Assembly: GCF_022533585.1 (NCBI RefSeq)
Contig: NZ_CP092827.1
Span: 1,032,001-1,096,000 of the forward strand
Source of the DNA: Pseudomonas sp. LS.1a
GTDB taxonomy: Bacteria; Pseudomonadota; Gammaproteobacteria; Pseudomonadales; Pseudomonadaceae
Reading direction: 5' to 3'
Length of the DNA: 64,000 bases
Shown here: in pieces, positions 22,284 through 35,225 of the stretch
Layout of the letters: each line of letters starts with the position of its first letter
Position numbering within the stretch: position 1 is the first letter of the stretch
Program-made: the position numbers and the translations under genes
The notes under the pieces: model-generated
Told to the model about the DNA's origin: nothing
Database searches by the model: none
Seen by the model: only the letters and a program-made list of their open reading frames with translations

Positions 22284-22711
22284 AGTCGCTGTAAGCGGTG
22301 GTCTTGCAGAGCATAGCCCTGTTCACGGTAGAAACGGAATCGGTCACGGGCCGATTGGCGGATGCCAGGCTCCTCAACCACGATTTCGGCCACCCGTTCG
22401 AACTGGCCGACAAAGCCCGGTACGCTGGCGCCCAGGTTGATCAACAGGTCGTGGTGATCGCCTGCACTGTCGGCGGCCAGGCCCAATGCCACGCCGGCAT
22501 CGGCATGTACTTCCGCGAGGTCGTGGGGCACGAAGGCCTCGCCCTTGAAGCGCCACAGGCGTTGGTCCAGCTCGCTGCGCTGCTCGGCGTCCTGGCAATG
22601 CAGGTAGACCCGATGGCCAAGGCGCCAGGCCTTTTCGCACAGCTTGCAGGCGAAATCGAGCCGTGCCGACAGCGAGTCGGTGGGCAGGATGTAGAAATCG
22701 ACTTTGCTCAT
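22280..22711 (-). CDS. holC: DNA polymerase III chi subunit
   Basis: 143-residue HolC-family protein, part of the clamp-loader complex, contacting SSB at the replication fork. The start MSKVDFYILPTDS is typical; the frame extends further upstream without support. Motifs include CKLCEKAWRLGHRVYLHCQD and DHHDLLINLG. The order pepA-holC-(small gene)-valS is classic for gamma-proteobacteria. Confidence 0.93.
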   Translation of the reverse strand: MSKVDFYILPTDSLSARLDFACKLCEKAWRLGHRVYLHCQDAEQRSELDQRLWRFKGEAFVPHDLAEVHADAGVALGLAADSAGDHHDLLINLGASVPGFVGQFERVAEIVVEEPGIRQSARDRFRFYREQGYALQDHRLQRL

Positions 22712-22760
22712 GGTGGTATCGCCGGCCGGTGGCGCGTGGGGCGCCACCGGCTTCACGGCG

Positions 22761-24395
<1,635 letters not shown>

Positions 24396-24409
24396 TCATG
24401 CGCGGCGAA

Positions 24410-24438
24410 GTGACAGGGGCGGTCAATCACAGGATAAT
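24410..24438 (+). promoter_or_regulatory. Candidate sigma-70 promoter of lptFG
   Basis: GTGACA, a 17-bp spacer and GATAAT, each hexamer one base off consensus, point towards lptF, whose start is about 118 bp downstream. It is the strongest promoter-like match in the 301-bp pepA/lptF gap (24255-24555), which otherwise holds no gene. Confidence 0.55.
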
Positions 24439-24555
24439 GCGCGCACTTTACATGGAGGTTCGCCTTTGGCGAACCGGCATTGGTCTTGGCTGTACTAAGT
24501 CATTGTCTGGCGCCATAGATTGGCAGTCCGCCCTGACAACCCAGGAGTGTCTGGT

Positions 24556-25671
24556 TTGATCGTCTTTCGTTATTTGTCCCGCGAGGTCCTGGTGACCTTG
24601 AGCGCCGTCAGCGCCGTGCTGCTGGTGATCATCATGAGTGGGCGCTTCATCAAGTACCTGGCCCAGGCTGCCCAGGGCGTGCTCGACCCGAGCGTGCTGT
24701 TCCTGATCATGGGCTTCCGCCTGCCGGGCTTCCTGCAGCTTATCCTGCCTTTGGGGCTGTTCCTCGGCATTCTCCTGGCGTACGGGCGCCTGTACCTGGA
24801 AAGCGAGATGACCGTGCTGTCGGCCACCGGCATGAGCCAGCAGCGCCTGCTGGGCCTGACCATGGTGCCGGCCGCCCTGGTCGCCCTGCTGGTGGCCTGG
24901 CTGAGCCTGAGCCTGGCGCCGCTGGGCGTTGCCCAGGTGCAGCAGATCATCAGCCAGCAGGATGCCCTGACCGAGTTCGACACCCTGGTGCCGGGCCGCT
25001 TTCAGACCCTGCGCGACGGTTCGCGAGTGACTTACACCGAAGAGCTTTCGGACGATCGCATCAACCTGGCCGGCGTGTTCATCTCCGAGAAGCGCTTCAA
25101 CCAGGACAAGACCAAGGACCGCGCCCCGTCGGTGCTGGTTGCCGAAAAAGGCCACCAGGAAATACAGGCCGACGGCAACCGCTACCTGGTGCTGGAAAAC
25201 GGCTACCGTTATGACGGCAACCCGGGCCAGGCCGACTACCGTGCCATCAAGTACGATACCTACGGCGTGCTGCTGCCCAAACCGGAGGTCAGCGAGGAAG
25301 TGACCGAGCGCGAGGCCGTCCCCACCTCCGAGCTGATCGGCAAGAAGGGCCTGCGTGAGCGCGCCGAGCTGCAATGGCGGCTGTCGCTGCCGATCCTGGT
25401 GTTCGTCGTCACCTTGCTGGCGGTGCCGCTGTCCCGGGTCAACCCGCGCCAGGGCCGCTTCCTCAAGCTGCTGCCGGCAATTCTTCTGTACATGGCCTAC
25501 CTGACAATGCTGATTTCCGTACGCGGCGCCCTCGAGAAGGGCAAACTGCCGATCGCCCTGGGCATGTGGTGGGTCCACGGCCTGTTCCTGCTGATCGGCC
25601 TGGGCCTGATGTACTGGGAGCCGCTGCGCCTCAAGCGCGCCGCCCGTCGTGCGGAGGTGGCCCATGGGTAA
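24556..25671 (+). CDS. lptF: LPS export ABC transporter permease LptF
   Basis: 371-residue inner-membrane permease of the LptB2FGC complex. It has N- and C-terminal bundles of three membrane segments each and a periplasmic jelly-roll domain between. The start is TTG at 24556 (giving MIVFRYLSREVLVTL), preceded by AGGAG at a good distance; the ATG further upstream would add residues with no family match. It overlaps lptG by 8 bp. Confidence 0.94.
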   Translation: MIVFRYLSREVLVTLSAVSAVLLVIIMSGRFIKYLAQAAQGVLDPSVLFLIMGFRLPGFLQLILPLGLFLGILLAYGRLYLESEMTVLSATGMSQQRLLGLTMVPAALVALLVAWLSLSLAPLGVAQVQQIISQQDALTEFDTLVPGRFQTLRDGSRVTYTEELSDDRINLAGVFISEKRFNQDKTKDRAPSVLVAEKGHQEIQADGNRYLVLENGYRYDGNPGQADYRAIKYDTYGVLLPKPEVSEEVTEREAVPTSELIGKKGLRERAELQWRLSLPILVFVVTLLAVPLSRVNPRQGRFLKLLPAILLYMAYLTMLISVRGALEKGKLPIALGMWWVHGLFLLIGLGLMYWEPLRLKRAARRAEVAHG

Positions 25672-26725
25672 GCTCGACCGCTACATCGGCCAGAGTGTGC
25701 TGCTGGCCATCCTCGCCGTGCTGGGGATCATCCTTGGCCTGGCTTCGCTGTTTGCCTTCATCGACGAGATGAGCGACCTGAGTGACACCTACACGGTGAT
25801 GGAGGCGGGCAACTTCGTTCTGCTGACCGCACCACGGCGCTTGTACGAAATGCTGCCGATGGCCGCCTTGATCGGCTGCCTGATCGGCCTGGGCAGCCTG
25901 GCCAGCAGCAGCGAACTGACCATCATGCGCGCTGCCGGGGTTTCCATCGGCCGTATCGTCTGGGCGGTGATGAAGCCGATGCTGGTGCTGATGCTGGTCG
26001 GCCTGCTGATCGGCGAGTACGTGGCGCCGGTGACCGAGAACAAGGCCCAGGCCGACCGTTCCCTGGCCCAGGGTGGTGGCGATGCGCAAAGCTCCAAGCG
26101 CGGCATGTGGCACCGCCAGGGCGAGGAGTTCGTGCACATCAACGCCGTGCAGCCCAACGGCCTGCTGCTGGGGGTGACCCGCTACCGCTTCGACAACGAG
26201 CGCAAGATCATCACCTCGAGCTTTGCACGCCGGGCGCAGTACCAGGATGATCACTGGCTGCTCGCCGATGTGCGCACCACCTACTTCCGTGGCGACCACA
26301 CCGAAGTGGTGAACACGCCGCAGGAGCGCTGGGACGTTTCGCTCACGCCGCAACTGCTCAATACCGTGATCCTGGCGCCGGAGTCGCTGTCCATCACCGG
26401 GCTGTGGGACTACATCCACTACCTGTCCGACCAGGGTCTGAACAATGCACGTTACTGGCTGGCGTTCTGGACCAAGGTGTTGCAGCCGATGGTGACTGCG
26501 GCGCTGGTGCTGATGGCGATTTCCTTCATCTTCGGCCCGCTGCGTTCGGTGACCCTTGGCCAGCGCGTGTTCACCGGTGTGCTGGTGGGCTTCGTGTTCC
26601 GCATCGCCCAGGACCTGCTGGGGCCTTCGAGCCAGGTGTTCGGCTTCCCGCCGCTGCTGGCGGTGGTGATCCCGGCAGGCATCTGTGCCTTGGCGGGTGT
26701 GTGGTTGTTGCGCCGGGCGGGTTGA
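25664..26725 (+). CDS. lptG: LPS export ABC transporter permease LptG
   Basis: 353-residue permease partner of LptF, same topology: membrane helices at both ends (VLLAILAVLGIILGLASLFAF; then VTAALVLMAISFIFGPLRSV and onward) and a periplasmic domain between. Start MGKLDRYIGQS within the end of lptF. Together with LptB/LptC in the first 2.4 kb, all inner-membrane parts of LPS export except LptD/E are in this window. Followed by a bidirectional terminator. Confidence 0.95.
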   Translation: MGKLDRYIGQSVLLAILAVLGIILGLASLFAFIDEMSDLSDTYTVMEAGNFVLLTAPRRLYEMLPMAALIGCLIGLGSLASSSELTIMRAAGVSIGRIVWAVMKPMLVLMLVGLLIGEYVAPVTENKAQADRSLAQGGGDAQSSKRGMWHRQGEEFVHINAVQPNGLLLGVTRYRFDNERKIITSSFARRAQYQDDHWLLADVRTTYFRGDHTEVVNTPQERWDVSLTPQLLNTVILAPESLSITGLWDYIHYLSDQGLNNARYWLAFWTKVLQPMVTAALVLMAISFIFGPLRSVTLGQRVFTGVLVGFVFRIAQDLLGPSSQVFGFPPLLAVVIPAGICALAGVWLLRRAG

Positions 26726-26740
26726 TGGCCTGAGCTGCAC

Positions 26741-26770
26741 AAAAAAAGCCGACCTCAGGGTCGGCTTTTT
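26741..26770. terminator. Bidirectional terminator between lptG and the RDD gene
   Basis: A-tract, stem GCCGACC/GGTCGGC with a short loop, and TTTTT. The flanking A and T tracts allow it to work on both strands for the two convergent genes. Confidence 0.9.
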
Positions 26771-26776
26771 GCTGGC

Positions 26777-26819
26777 ATTTGTGTTGCCTTCTTCGCGGGC
26801 TCGAACAGGCAACACAAAT
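26777..26819. repeat. 13-bp inverted repeat around a degenerate REP core
   Basis: Perfect inverted repeat ATTTGTGTTGCCT/AGGCAACACAAAT with a 17-base centre containing TTCGCGGGC. The GTTGCC/GGCAAC arms also flank the REP pair at 63.6 kb, suggesting a shrunken REP pair. Confidence 0.6.
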
Positions 26820-26826
26820 ACCCGGC

Positions 26827-27315
26827 TCATTTCTTCTGCTTCGGCACCCGCACCAGCTGGCTTTCCGAATAGATGTCATGCCAGCCCCGCTTGCGCTTGT
26901 CGATCAACACCCAGAAAAACCCCAGCCCCAGGCACAGCCACGAAGCAATCGACACCACAAAGCGCAACAGCGCCTGCCACAGGCTGATAGCCGTGCCATC
27001 GGCGTTCTGCACCCGCACGCCCCACACTTGCATGCCCAGGGTCTGCCCGCCATGGGTCCAGAACTTGGCAAAGAAACCGAACAAGGCAAACAGCAGCACC
27101 GTCGACAGCAGCGGGTCGCCGTCCAGTGCGCCAGCCTCGGTCAGCTCACGCATGCGGGCTTCGCCGATGATCGCCATCTGGATCATCTTGTAGGCACCGG
27201 CGGTCACGATCAGCAGCGCCGTGCACAGCAGGAAGTCGTAGAACATCGCCGCCAGGCGCCGGCCCAGGCCGACCGGCGGAAAATCACCCTGGGGTGTGAG
27301 CAGAGGCTTGGACAT
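26827..27315 (-). CDS. RDD-family membrane protein
   Basis: 162-residue inner-membrane protein with three to four hydrophobic segments. It contains the RDD-type arrangement: GRRLAAMFYDFLL (the R..D pattern in the first helix), GQTLGMQVWGVRVQNADG after the second, and a C-terminal DKRKRGWHDIYS motif. The family is widespread and of uncertain role, possibly transport. Single gene between a terminator and the cold-shock gene. Confidence 0.85.
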   Translation of the reverse strand: MSKPLLTPQGDFPPVGLGRRLAAMFYDFLLCTALLIVTAGAYKMIQMAIIGEARMRELTEAGALDGDPLLSTVLLFALFGFFAKFWTHGGQTLGMQVWGVRVQNADGTAISLWQALLRFVVSIASWLCLGLGFFWVLIDKRKRGWHDIYSESQLVRVPKQKK

Positions 27316-27355
27316 GCAAAACGGCTCCAGAAGACGAAGCCGCTATTCTACGGGC

Positions 27356-27389
27356 AAAAAAAAGCCCCTGCACTTGGCAGGGGCTTTTT
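27356..27389. terminator. Bidirectional terminator after the cold-shock gene
   Basis: A-tract, stem AAGCCCCTGC/GCAGGGGCTT with a 5-base loop and T-tract. It lies 17 bp downstream of the cold-shock gene stop on the minus strand. Confidence 0.9.
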
Positions 27390-27405
27390 CGAAGTCGGGT
27401 TCAGC

Positions 27406-27618
27406 TTAGCCGATCACCTGAACTTTGTCAGCCTGCAGGCCTTTCTGGCCCTGCACGGCTTCGAAGGAGACTTTCTGGCCTTCTTTCAGGCTCTTGAAGC
27501 CGTTGCCTTCGATAGCGCGGAAGTGCACGAACAGATCAGCACCGCTTTCTGGGGTGATGAAGCCGTAACCTTTTTCGTCATTGAACCACTTGACGGTACC
27601 GTTCTGACGCTCAGCCAT
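27406..27618 (-). CDS. Cold-shock domain protein (CspA family)
   Basis: 70-residue single cold-shock domain with RNP1 KGYGFITP and RNP2 LFVHFRAI, starting [17 protein letters not shown]. It binds single-stranded RNA/DNA and acts as an RNA chaperone. The GAAATAAGAC sequence ahead of the ATG is A-rich with a weak Shine-Dalgarno. A 167-base leader is suggested by a candidate promoter upstream, typical of csp genes controlled at RNA level. Pseudomonads have several csp paralogues; I do not assign a specific symbol. Confidence 0.93.
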   Translation of the reverse strand: MAERQNGTVKWFNDEKGYGFITPESGADLFVHFRAIEGNGFKSLKEGQKVSFEAVQGQKGLQADKVQVIG

Positions 27619-27973
27619 TGTCTTATTTCCTATGAAGCTTGAATTTTGATGACAGTTTCTTTTGCAATAAACAAGCAAAAGATTACTGGGCTGGGTTGCA
27701 GGAAAGTAAGAGACGTCAAACGGGTTGTAGCAGATTGCGGCTACTGGCCCAGGTCACGAACTGTTGCGACCCATGCAAACACAGTGCAGTGACTCTACGC
27801 CAACTCCCGAGCGAAAAACAAGCCCTTGGTCGTATGGAAAATCAGCCGTTTGCCGATAACCGACCGGTTTGTCGGAAACGGCATGGCGCCTGGCCTGGCG
27901 CCATGTTCAAAAGTTATTGGACAGGTTCGAAATCGAATATCTCGAGCCTGCCCGCAACCTTCACAAAGCGGCT
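27619..27973. other. Region between the cold-shock gene and gcvT
   Basis: 355 bp without a credible gene. It holds the probable leader of the cold-shock gene, a candidate promoter (next entry) and, at 27882-27905, a perfect palindrome ATGGCGCC-tggcct-GGCGCCAT that could end gcvT transcripts, although it lacks a T-tract. Confidence 0.5.
27792..27821 (-). promoter_or_regulatory. Candidate promoter of the cold-shock gene
   Basis: On the minus strand TTGTTT, an 18-bp spacer and TAGAGT. Transcription would start near 27785 and give a leader of about 165 bases. Moderate hexamer match only. Confidence 0.3.
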
Positions 27974-29095
27974 TCAGCCCCGGTAGTAACGTTGTGCCAC
28001 GAAAGGCATTTTGCTGACTTTCAAGGCAACCTTCTTGCCACGCACCATGGCAAACAGTGGGGTGTCGAGTGCGGCATGTTCACTATCGATATAACCCATT
28101 GCTACAGGTGCACCGAGTGTCGGGCCAAAGCCGCCGCTGCACACTTTGCCTACAGGTTTATCGTTTGCATCGACAATATCCGCGCCTTCACGTACTGGCG
28201 TACGCTCCTGCGGCAACAGACCCACCCGTTTGCGCGCAACGCCATCGCGCTGGTGGGCGAAGATGGCCTCGGCACCCGGGAAGCCGGCGGCACGCGCGCC
28301 GTCGGCACGGCGAACCTTGGAAATGGCCCACAGCAGGCTGGCTTCGACCGGGCTGGTCTCGGTGTTCATGTCGTGGCCATACAGGCACAGGCCGGCTTCC
28401 AGGCGCAGCGAGTCTCGCGCACCCAGGCCGATCGGCTGTACTTCGGGCTCGGCCAGCAGGCGGCGGGCCAGGGCTTCGGCGGCCTGTGCCGGTACCGAAA
28501 TTTCATAGCCGTCTTCGCCGGTATAGCCCGAACGGCTGACGAAGCAGTCTTCGCCCAGCAGTTTCACCGGGCGGAACTGCATGAAGGTCATGCCGGCCAC
28601 TTCCGGGGCCAGGCGCTCCAGCACCTTGACCGCCGCCGGGCCTTGCAGGGCCAGCAGGGCGCGTTGCTCGAACAGCGGCTGCACCTCGCAACGGCTGCCG
28701 ATGTGCGCTTGCAGGTGGGCCAGGTCCTGGTCCTTGCAGGCGGCGTTGACCACCAGGAACAGGGTGTCGTCGCCCAGGTTGGCGACCATCAGGTCGTCGA
28801 GGATGCCGCCTTGCTCATTGGTGAACATGGCGTAGCGCTGCATGCCCACCGGCAGGTCGATGATATCCACCGGCACCAGGCTTTCCAGGGCCTTGGCGGC
28901 GTCGCTGCCGCGCAGGGTGATCTGGCCCATGTGCGAGACATCGAACAGGCCGGCCTGCTCGCGGGTGTGCAGGTGTTCCTTGAGCACGCCCAGCGGGTAC
29001 TGCACTGGCATGTCATAGCCGGCGAACGGCACCATGCGCGCACCCAGTTCCAGGTGCAGGGCGTGCAGCGGGGTCTTGAGCAGTGTTTCGGACAT
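27974..29095 (-). CDS. gcvT: Glycine cleavage system T protein (aminomethyltransferase)
   Basis: 373-residue folate-dependent enzyme that takes the aminomethyl group from the lipoyl arm of GcvH and releases ammonia and methylene-THF. The family features are [13 protein letters not shown] near residue 50, the folate site [15 protein letters not shown] and [21 protein letters not shown]. Last gene of gcvH-gcvP-sdaA-gcvT on the minus strand. Confidence 0.95.
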   Translation of the reverse strand: MSETLLKTPLHALHLELGARMVPFAGYDMPVQYPLGVLKEHLHTREQAGLFDVSHMGQITLRGSDAAKALESLVPVDIIDLPVGMQRYAMFTNEQGGILDDLMVANLGDDTLFLVVNAACKDQDLAHLQAHIGSRCEVQPLFEQRALLALQGPAAVKVLERLAPEVAGMTFMQFRPVKLLGEDCFVSRSGYTGEDGYEISVPAQAAEALARRLLAEPEVQPIGLGARDSLRLEAGLCLYGHDMNTETSPVEASLLWAISKVRRADGARAAGFPGAEAIFAHQRDGVARKRVGLLPQERTPVREGADIVDANDKPVGKVCSGGFGPTLGAPVAMGYIDSEHAALDTPLFAMVRGKKVALKVSKMPFVAQRYYRG

Positions 29096-29122
29096 CGGTG
29101 ACTCCTTGCTGTTGTTGTCGGG

Positions 29123-30499
<1,377 letters not shown>

Positions 30500-30537
30500 G
30501 GGTGACCTCCAGCCAGGAATATTGGGCGGACGGTGAA

Positions 30538-30614
30538 CCCTGTGGGAGCGGGCGTGCCCGCGAATGCGTCGGTGAGGCCGACATCGCATTCGCGGGCACG
30601 CCCGCTCCCACAGA
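30538..30614. repeat. Inverted REP pair inside the gcv operon (gcvP/sdaA gap)
   Basis: Two REP copies with core GCGGGCGTGCCCGC face each other around a palindromic centre (GAATGCG...CGCATTC). The structure lies in the transcript between gcvP and sdaA, where it could stabilise the upstream message or reduce read-through. Confidence 0.85.
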
Positions 30615-30652
30615 GGTCCACACCTCAAGCAAGGTAGCGGGCCTGAGGGCTA

Positions 30653-33508
<2,856 letters not shown>

Positions 33509-33519
33509 GGCGGAGTTCC

Positions 33520-33903
33520 TCAGGCGTCGTCGTTGGCTTTGATCAGGCGGTCGTAGGCGTCCTGGTCGAGCAGGGTGGCCACGGCGCTGGCATCGGCGGG
33601 GATGAAGCGGAAGAACCAGCCTTCGCCCATCGGGTCTTCGTTGACCAGTTCCGGGCTGTCTTCGAGCTGCTCGTTGATCTGCACCACTTCGCCGGTCAGG
33701 GGCATGTACACACCGCTGGCGGCCTTGACCGACTCGACGGTGGAGGCTTCGCTGCCTTTCTCATACTGCTGCAACTCTGGCAGTTGCACGAAAACCACAT
33801 CGCCAAGGGCGTTCTGGGCGTAGGCGGTGATGCCCACGGTAACGCTGCCATCGGCTTCGACGCGCAGCCATTCGTGATCTTCAGTGAAACGCAACTCGCT
33901 CAT
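33520..33903 (-). CDS. gcvH: Glycine cleavage system H protein
   Basis: 127-residue lipoyl carrier protein. The lipoylated lysine is K60 in [14 protein letters not shown], and the C-terminal EGWFFRFIP is family-typical. First gene of the operon; expression probably starts at the sigma-54-type promoter about 60 bp upstream. Confidence 0.96.
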   Translation of the reverse strand: MSELRFTEDHEWLRVEADGSVTVGITAYAQNALGDVVFVQLPELQQYEKGSEASTVESVKAASGVYMPLTGEVVQINEQLEDSPELVNEDPMGEGWFFRFIPADASAVATLLDQDAYDRLIKANDDA

Positions 33904-33970
33904 GGGGAATCCTCGGGAAGCAGGGCGTTAGGCGCGGTGGCTCCGCGCTCTTGGGGTTGGGATTCCCTTA

Positions 33971-33985
33971 GCAAAAATGCGGCCA
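33971..33985 (-). promoter_or_regulatory. Sigma-54-type (-24/-12) promoter of gcvH
   Basis: On the minus strand TTGGCCGCATTTTTGC: the GG at 33984-33983 and the GC at 33972-33971 are exactly 10 bases apart, as required by sigma-54 (consensus TGGCAC-N5-TTGC). A start near 33960 would leave a leader of about 57 bases to the gcvH ATG. This fits the known sigma-54 dependence of the gcvH2 operon in P. aeruginosa. Confidence 0.7.
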
Positions 33986-34048
33986 ATGTATAAAAAATCA
34001 TTTAAATCAATGATTTACAAAGTTCTCGTGACGTTTTCTCATTTTCTT

Positions 34049-34066
34049 TGGAATGAAAACGCTACA
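34049..34066 (-). promoter_or_regulatory. Candidate activator (GcsR/TyrR-type) binding site upstream of gcvH
   Basis: Minus strand TGTAGCG-TTTT-CATTCCA. As I remember it, the P. aeruginosa GcsR site is TGTAACG-N4-CGTTCCG; the match is 11 of 14 fixed bases. The site is about 100 bp upstream of the predicted start, the usual distance for a sigma-54 activator. A second, weaker TGTAAA...TTTAAA dyad lies at 33997-34021. Confidence 0.45.
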
Positions 34067-34348
34067 CACAGTGGACGGAGGAAAAGGGTTTGGGGTTCAA
34101 AACCTTGGCGAGCCGTATCCAGGCAAGGTTGTAGTGAATTCGATACGATGTACTGAAATCAGTACAGGTGGTGAGGCCTGACTGATGTGAAGGTGGGGCA
34201 GCAATAAAATCTGTCGCGCATCGGTTGGCGGGCAAGGACCGACTTGGGCAGTTGTGTCTGCCTGCGCGTCAGATCATGAAGTGGCTATTCTCTATCGCGG
34301 TCAGCTTCGTCTTGTGCTCTGTCAGAGTTGTAGTTCGACGTGGTCGAT

Positions 34349-34744
34349 TTAATTGTAAGGGTGTGCAGCGAATTGTTTGGCGTTATCGCAAATTTCGTAC
34401 CAATTCGGTTTTTCCTTGACAAATTCGTGGAACAGGTTTGAAAGGTGCAATGCGTCGTCAAAACAGTTAGCAGCCACTGGAAAGGAATCGGCGGTTGCTG
34501 TCACTTCACCTAATGCAGTTCCGCATATCGAGCAAAAGCATCGGTTGTACTTGTAAGGTGCTTCGGGCTTGTAAGTAGTTATCGAATCCAGGCCGGACAG
34601 CATTTCGAACGATGAGCGCTGAACAAAAACAAATGTACTGGCTCCTGCTTTTCTGCAGCGGGAGCAGTGGCATGTACCCATCATTGTCGGCGGGCTGGAT
34701 ACCATGAACTTTACCGCTCCACAGCAGCAACTACCTTTAAGCAT
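34349..34744 (-). CDS. GFA/Mss4-fold zinc-binding protein
   Basis: 131-residue protein of the GFA family (glutathione-dependent formaldehyde-activating enzyme-like). Zinc motifs are visible: CCCG near residue 7, CHCSRCRK near 25-32 and CFCSICGT near 70-77. Actual formaldehyde activity is unproven for most members. The gene has clearly lower GC and more A/T-ending codons than its neighbours, suggesting recent acquisition. It stands alone at the border of the accessory block. Confidence 0.85.
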   Translation of the reverse strand: MLKGSCCCGAVKFMVSSPPTMMGTCHCSRCRKAGASTFVFVQRSSFEMLSGLDSITTYKPEAPYKYNRCFCSICGTALGEVTATADSFPVAANCFDDALHLSNLFHEFVKEKPNWYEICDNAKQFAAHPYN

Positions 34745-35225
34745 ATATTCCGTTCTCTGGATAAATGTACACTGTACAAAATTACAGTATTCTGAGCGAA
34801 CCTTACCATCAAGCGCGCGGTGACGCCACTCCCACTCGAGTGGGCGGCAAGCCTAGCGCTTCAATGGAAGTCGGTGTGCGAGGCGCGCGCTGCTTGACGA
34901 CGCTATCCTTCGGTGCGGGCAGGTTTTTCATTTCGGAAAGGTCGGACTGCTTGATCCAGCGCTTCATATCGAGCGCTGAAAATCTTGCCGGCAGCACAAT
35001 CAATCAGCTTGTTCCGCTGTGCACCCGGAATCTCGCCAATTTCCCCTGGGTGCGACAAGGCTCGGCGACCCAGTTACAGGGGGGCACAGAGGTAAGCGAT
35101 GCGGATTCATCAACTCACTTCACGCCGTTGCATAAATCGGCAGGGGAGCGATAAAGCATTTCGAATGGTGCCCCCGACCGATCCAGCCACAGCGTGTTTT
35201 CGCTAAACCCGAGAGCAGGCACCCT
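34745..35225. other. Region with gene remnants between the GFA gene and the TonB receptor
   Basis: 481 bp with no intact gene. It includes a histidine-phosphatase remnant on the minus strand (separate entry). A 129-codon plus-strand open frame at 34765-35154 runs antisense to that remnant and shows no family features. The right part (35100-35225) shows no recognisable element. Confidence 0.5.
34809..35003 (-). pseudogene. Remnant of a histidine-phosphatase gene
   Basis: The minus-strand reading contains FSALDMKRWIKQSDLSEM, then LPAPKDSVV, then APRTPTSIEALGLPPTRV. These align in order with SALDMKDWIEGYNRAEI, VPAASLQL and APRALSSLQALGLEPSHV of the intact histidine phosphatase encoded at 37963-38535, with about eight residues lost in the middle. 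The N-terminal RHG catalytic motif and all sequence after about residue 75 are missing, so it cannot be active. It probably derives from a paralogous copy of the nearby gene. Confidence 0.65.

Larger units (their letters stand above)
33904..34348. other. Upstream region of gcvH
   Basis: 445 bp between gcvH and the GFA-type gene. It contains the sigma-54-type promoter and a candidate GcsR/TyrR-type site (separate entries), then AT-richer DNA with no recognisable gene. A 64-codon open frame at 34225-34419 overlaps the 3' end of the convergent GFA gene and has no supporting features. Confidence 0.6.

Noticed and set aside
34225..34419. 64-codon plus-strand frame overlapping the GFA gene
   Set aside because: It overlaps the 3' end of the GFA-type gene on the opposite strand and shows no ribosome site or family.
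34765..35154. 129-codon plus-strand frame in the gap before the TonB receptor
   Set aside because: It has no family features and is antisense to a minus-strand segment that matches the histidine phosphatase.
35111..35220. Minus-strand reading FSENTLWLDRSGAPFEMLYR ending in a stop
   Set aside because: It looks protein-like, but has no start codon or recognisable family and could be chance. Not strong enough for a pseudogene call.
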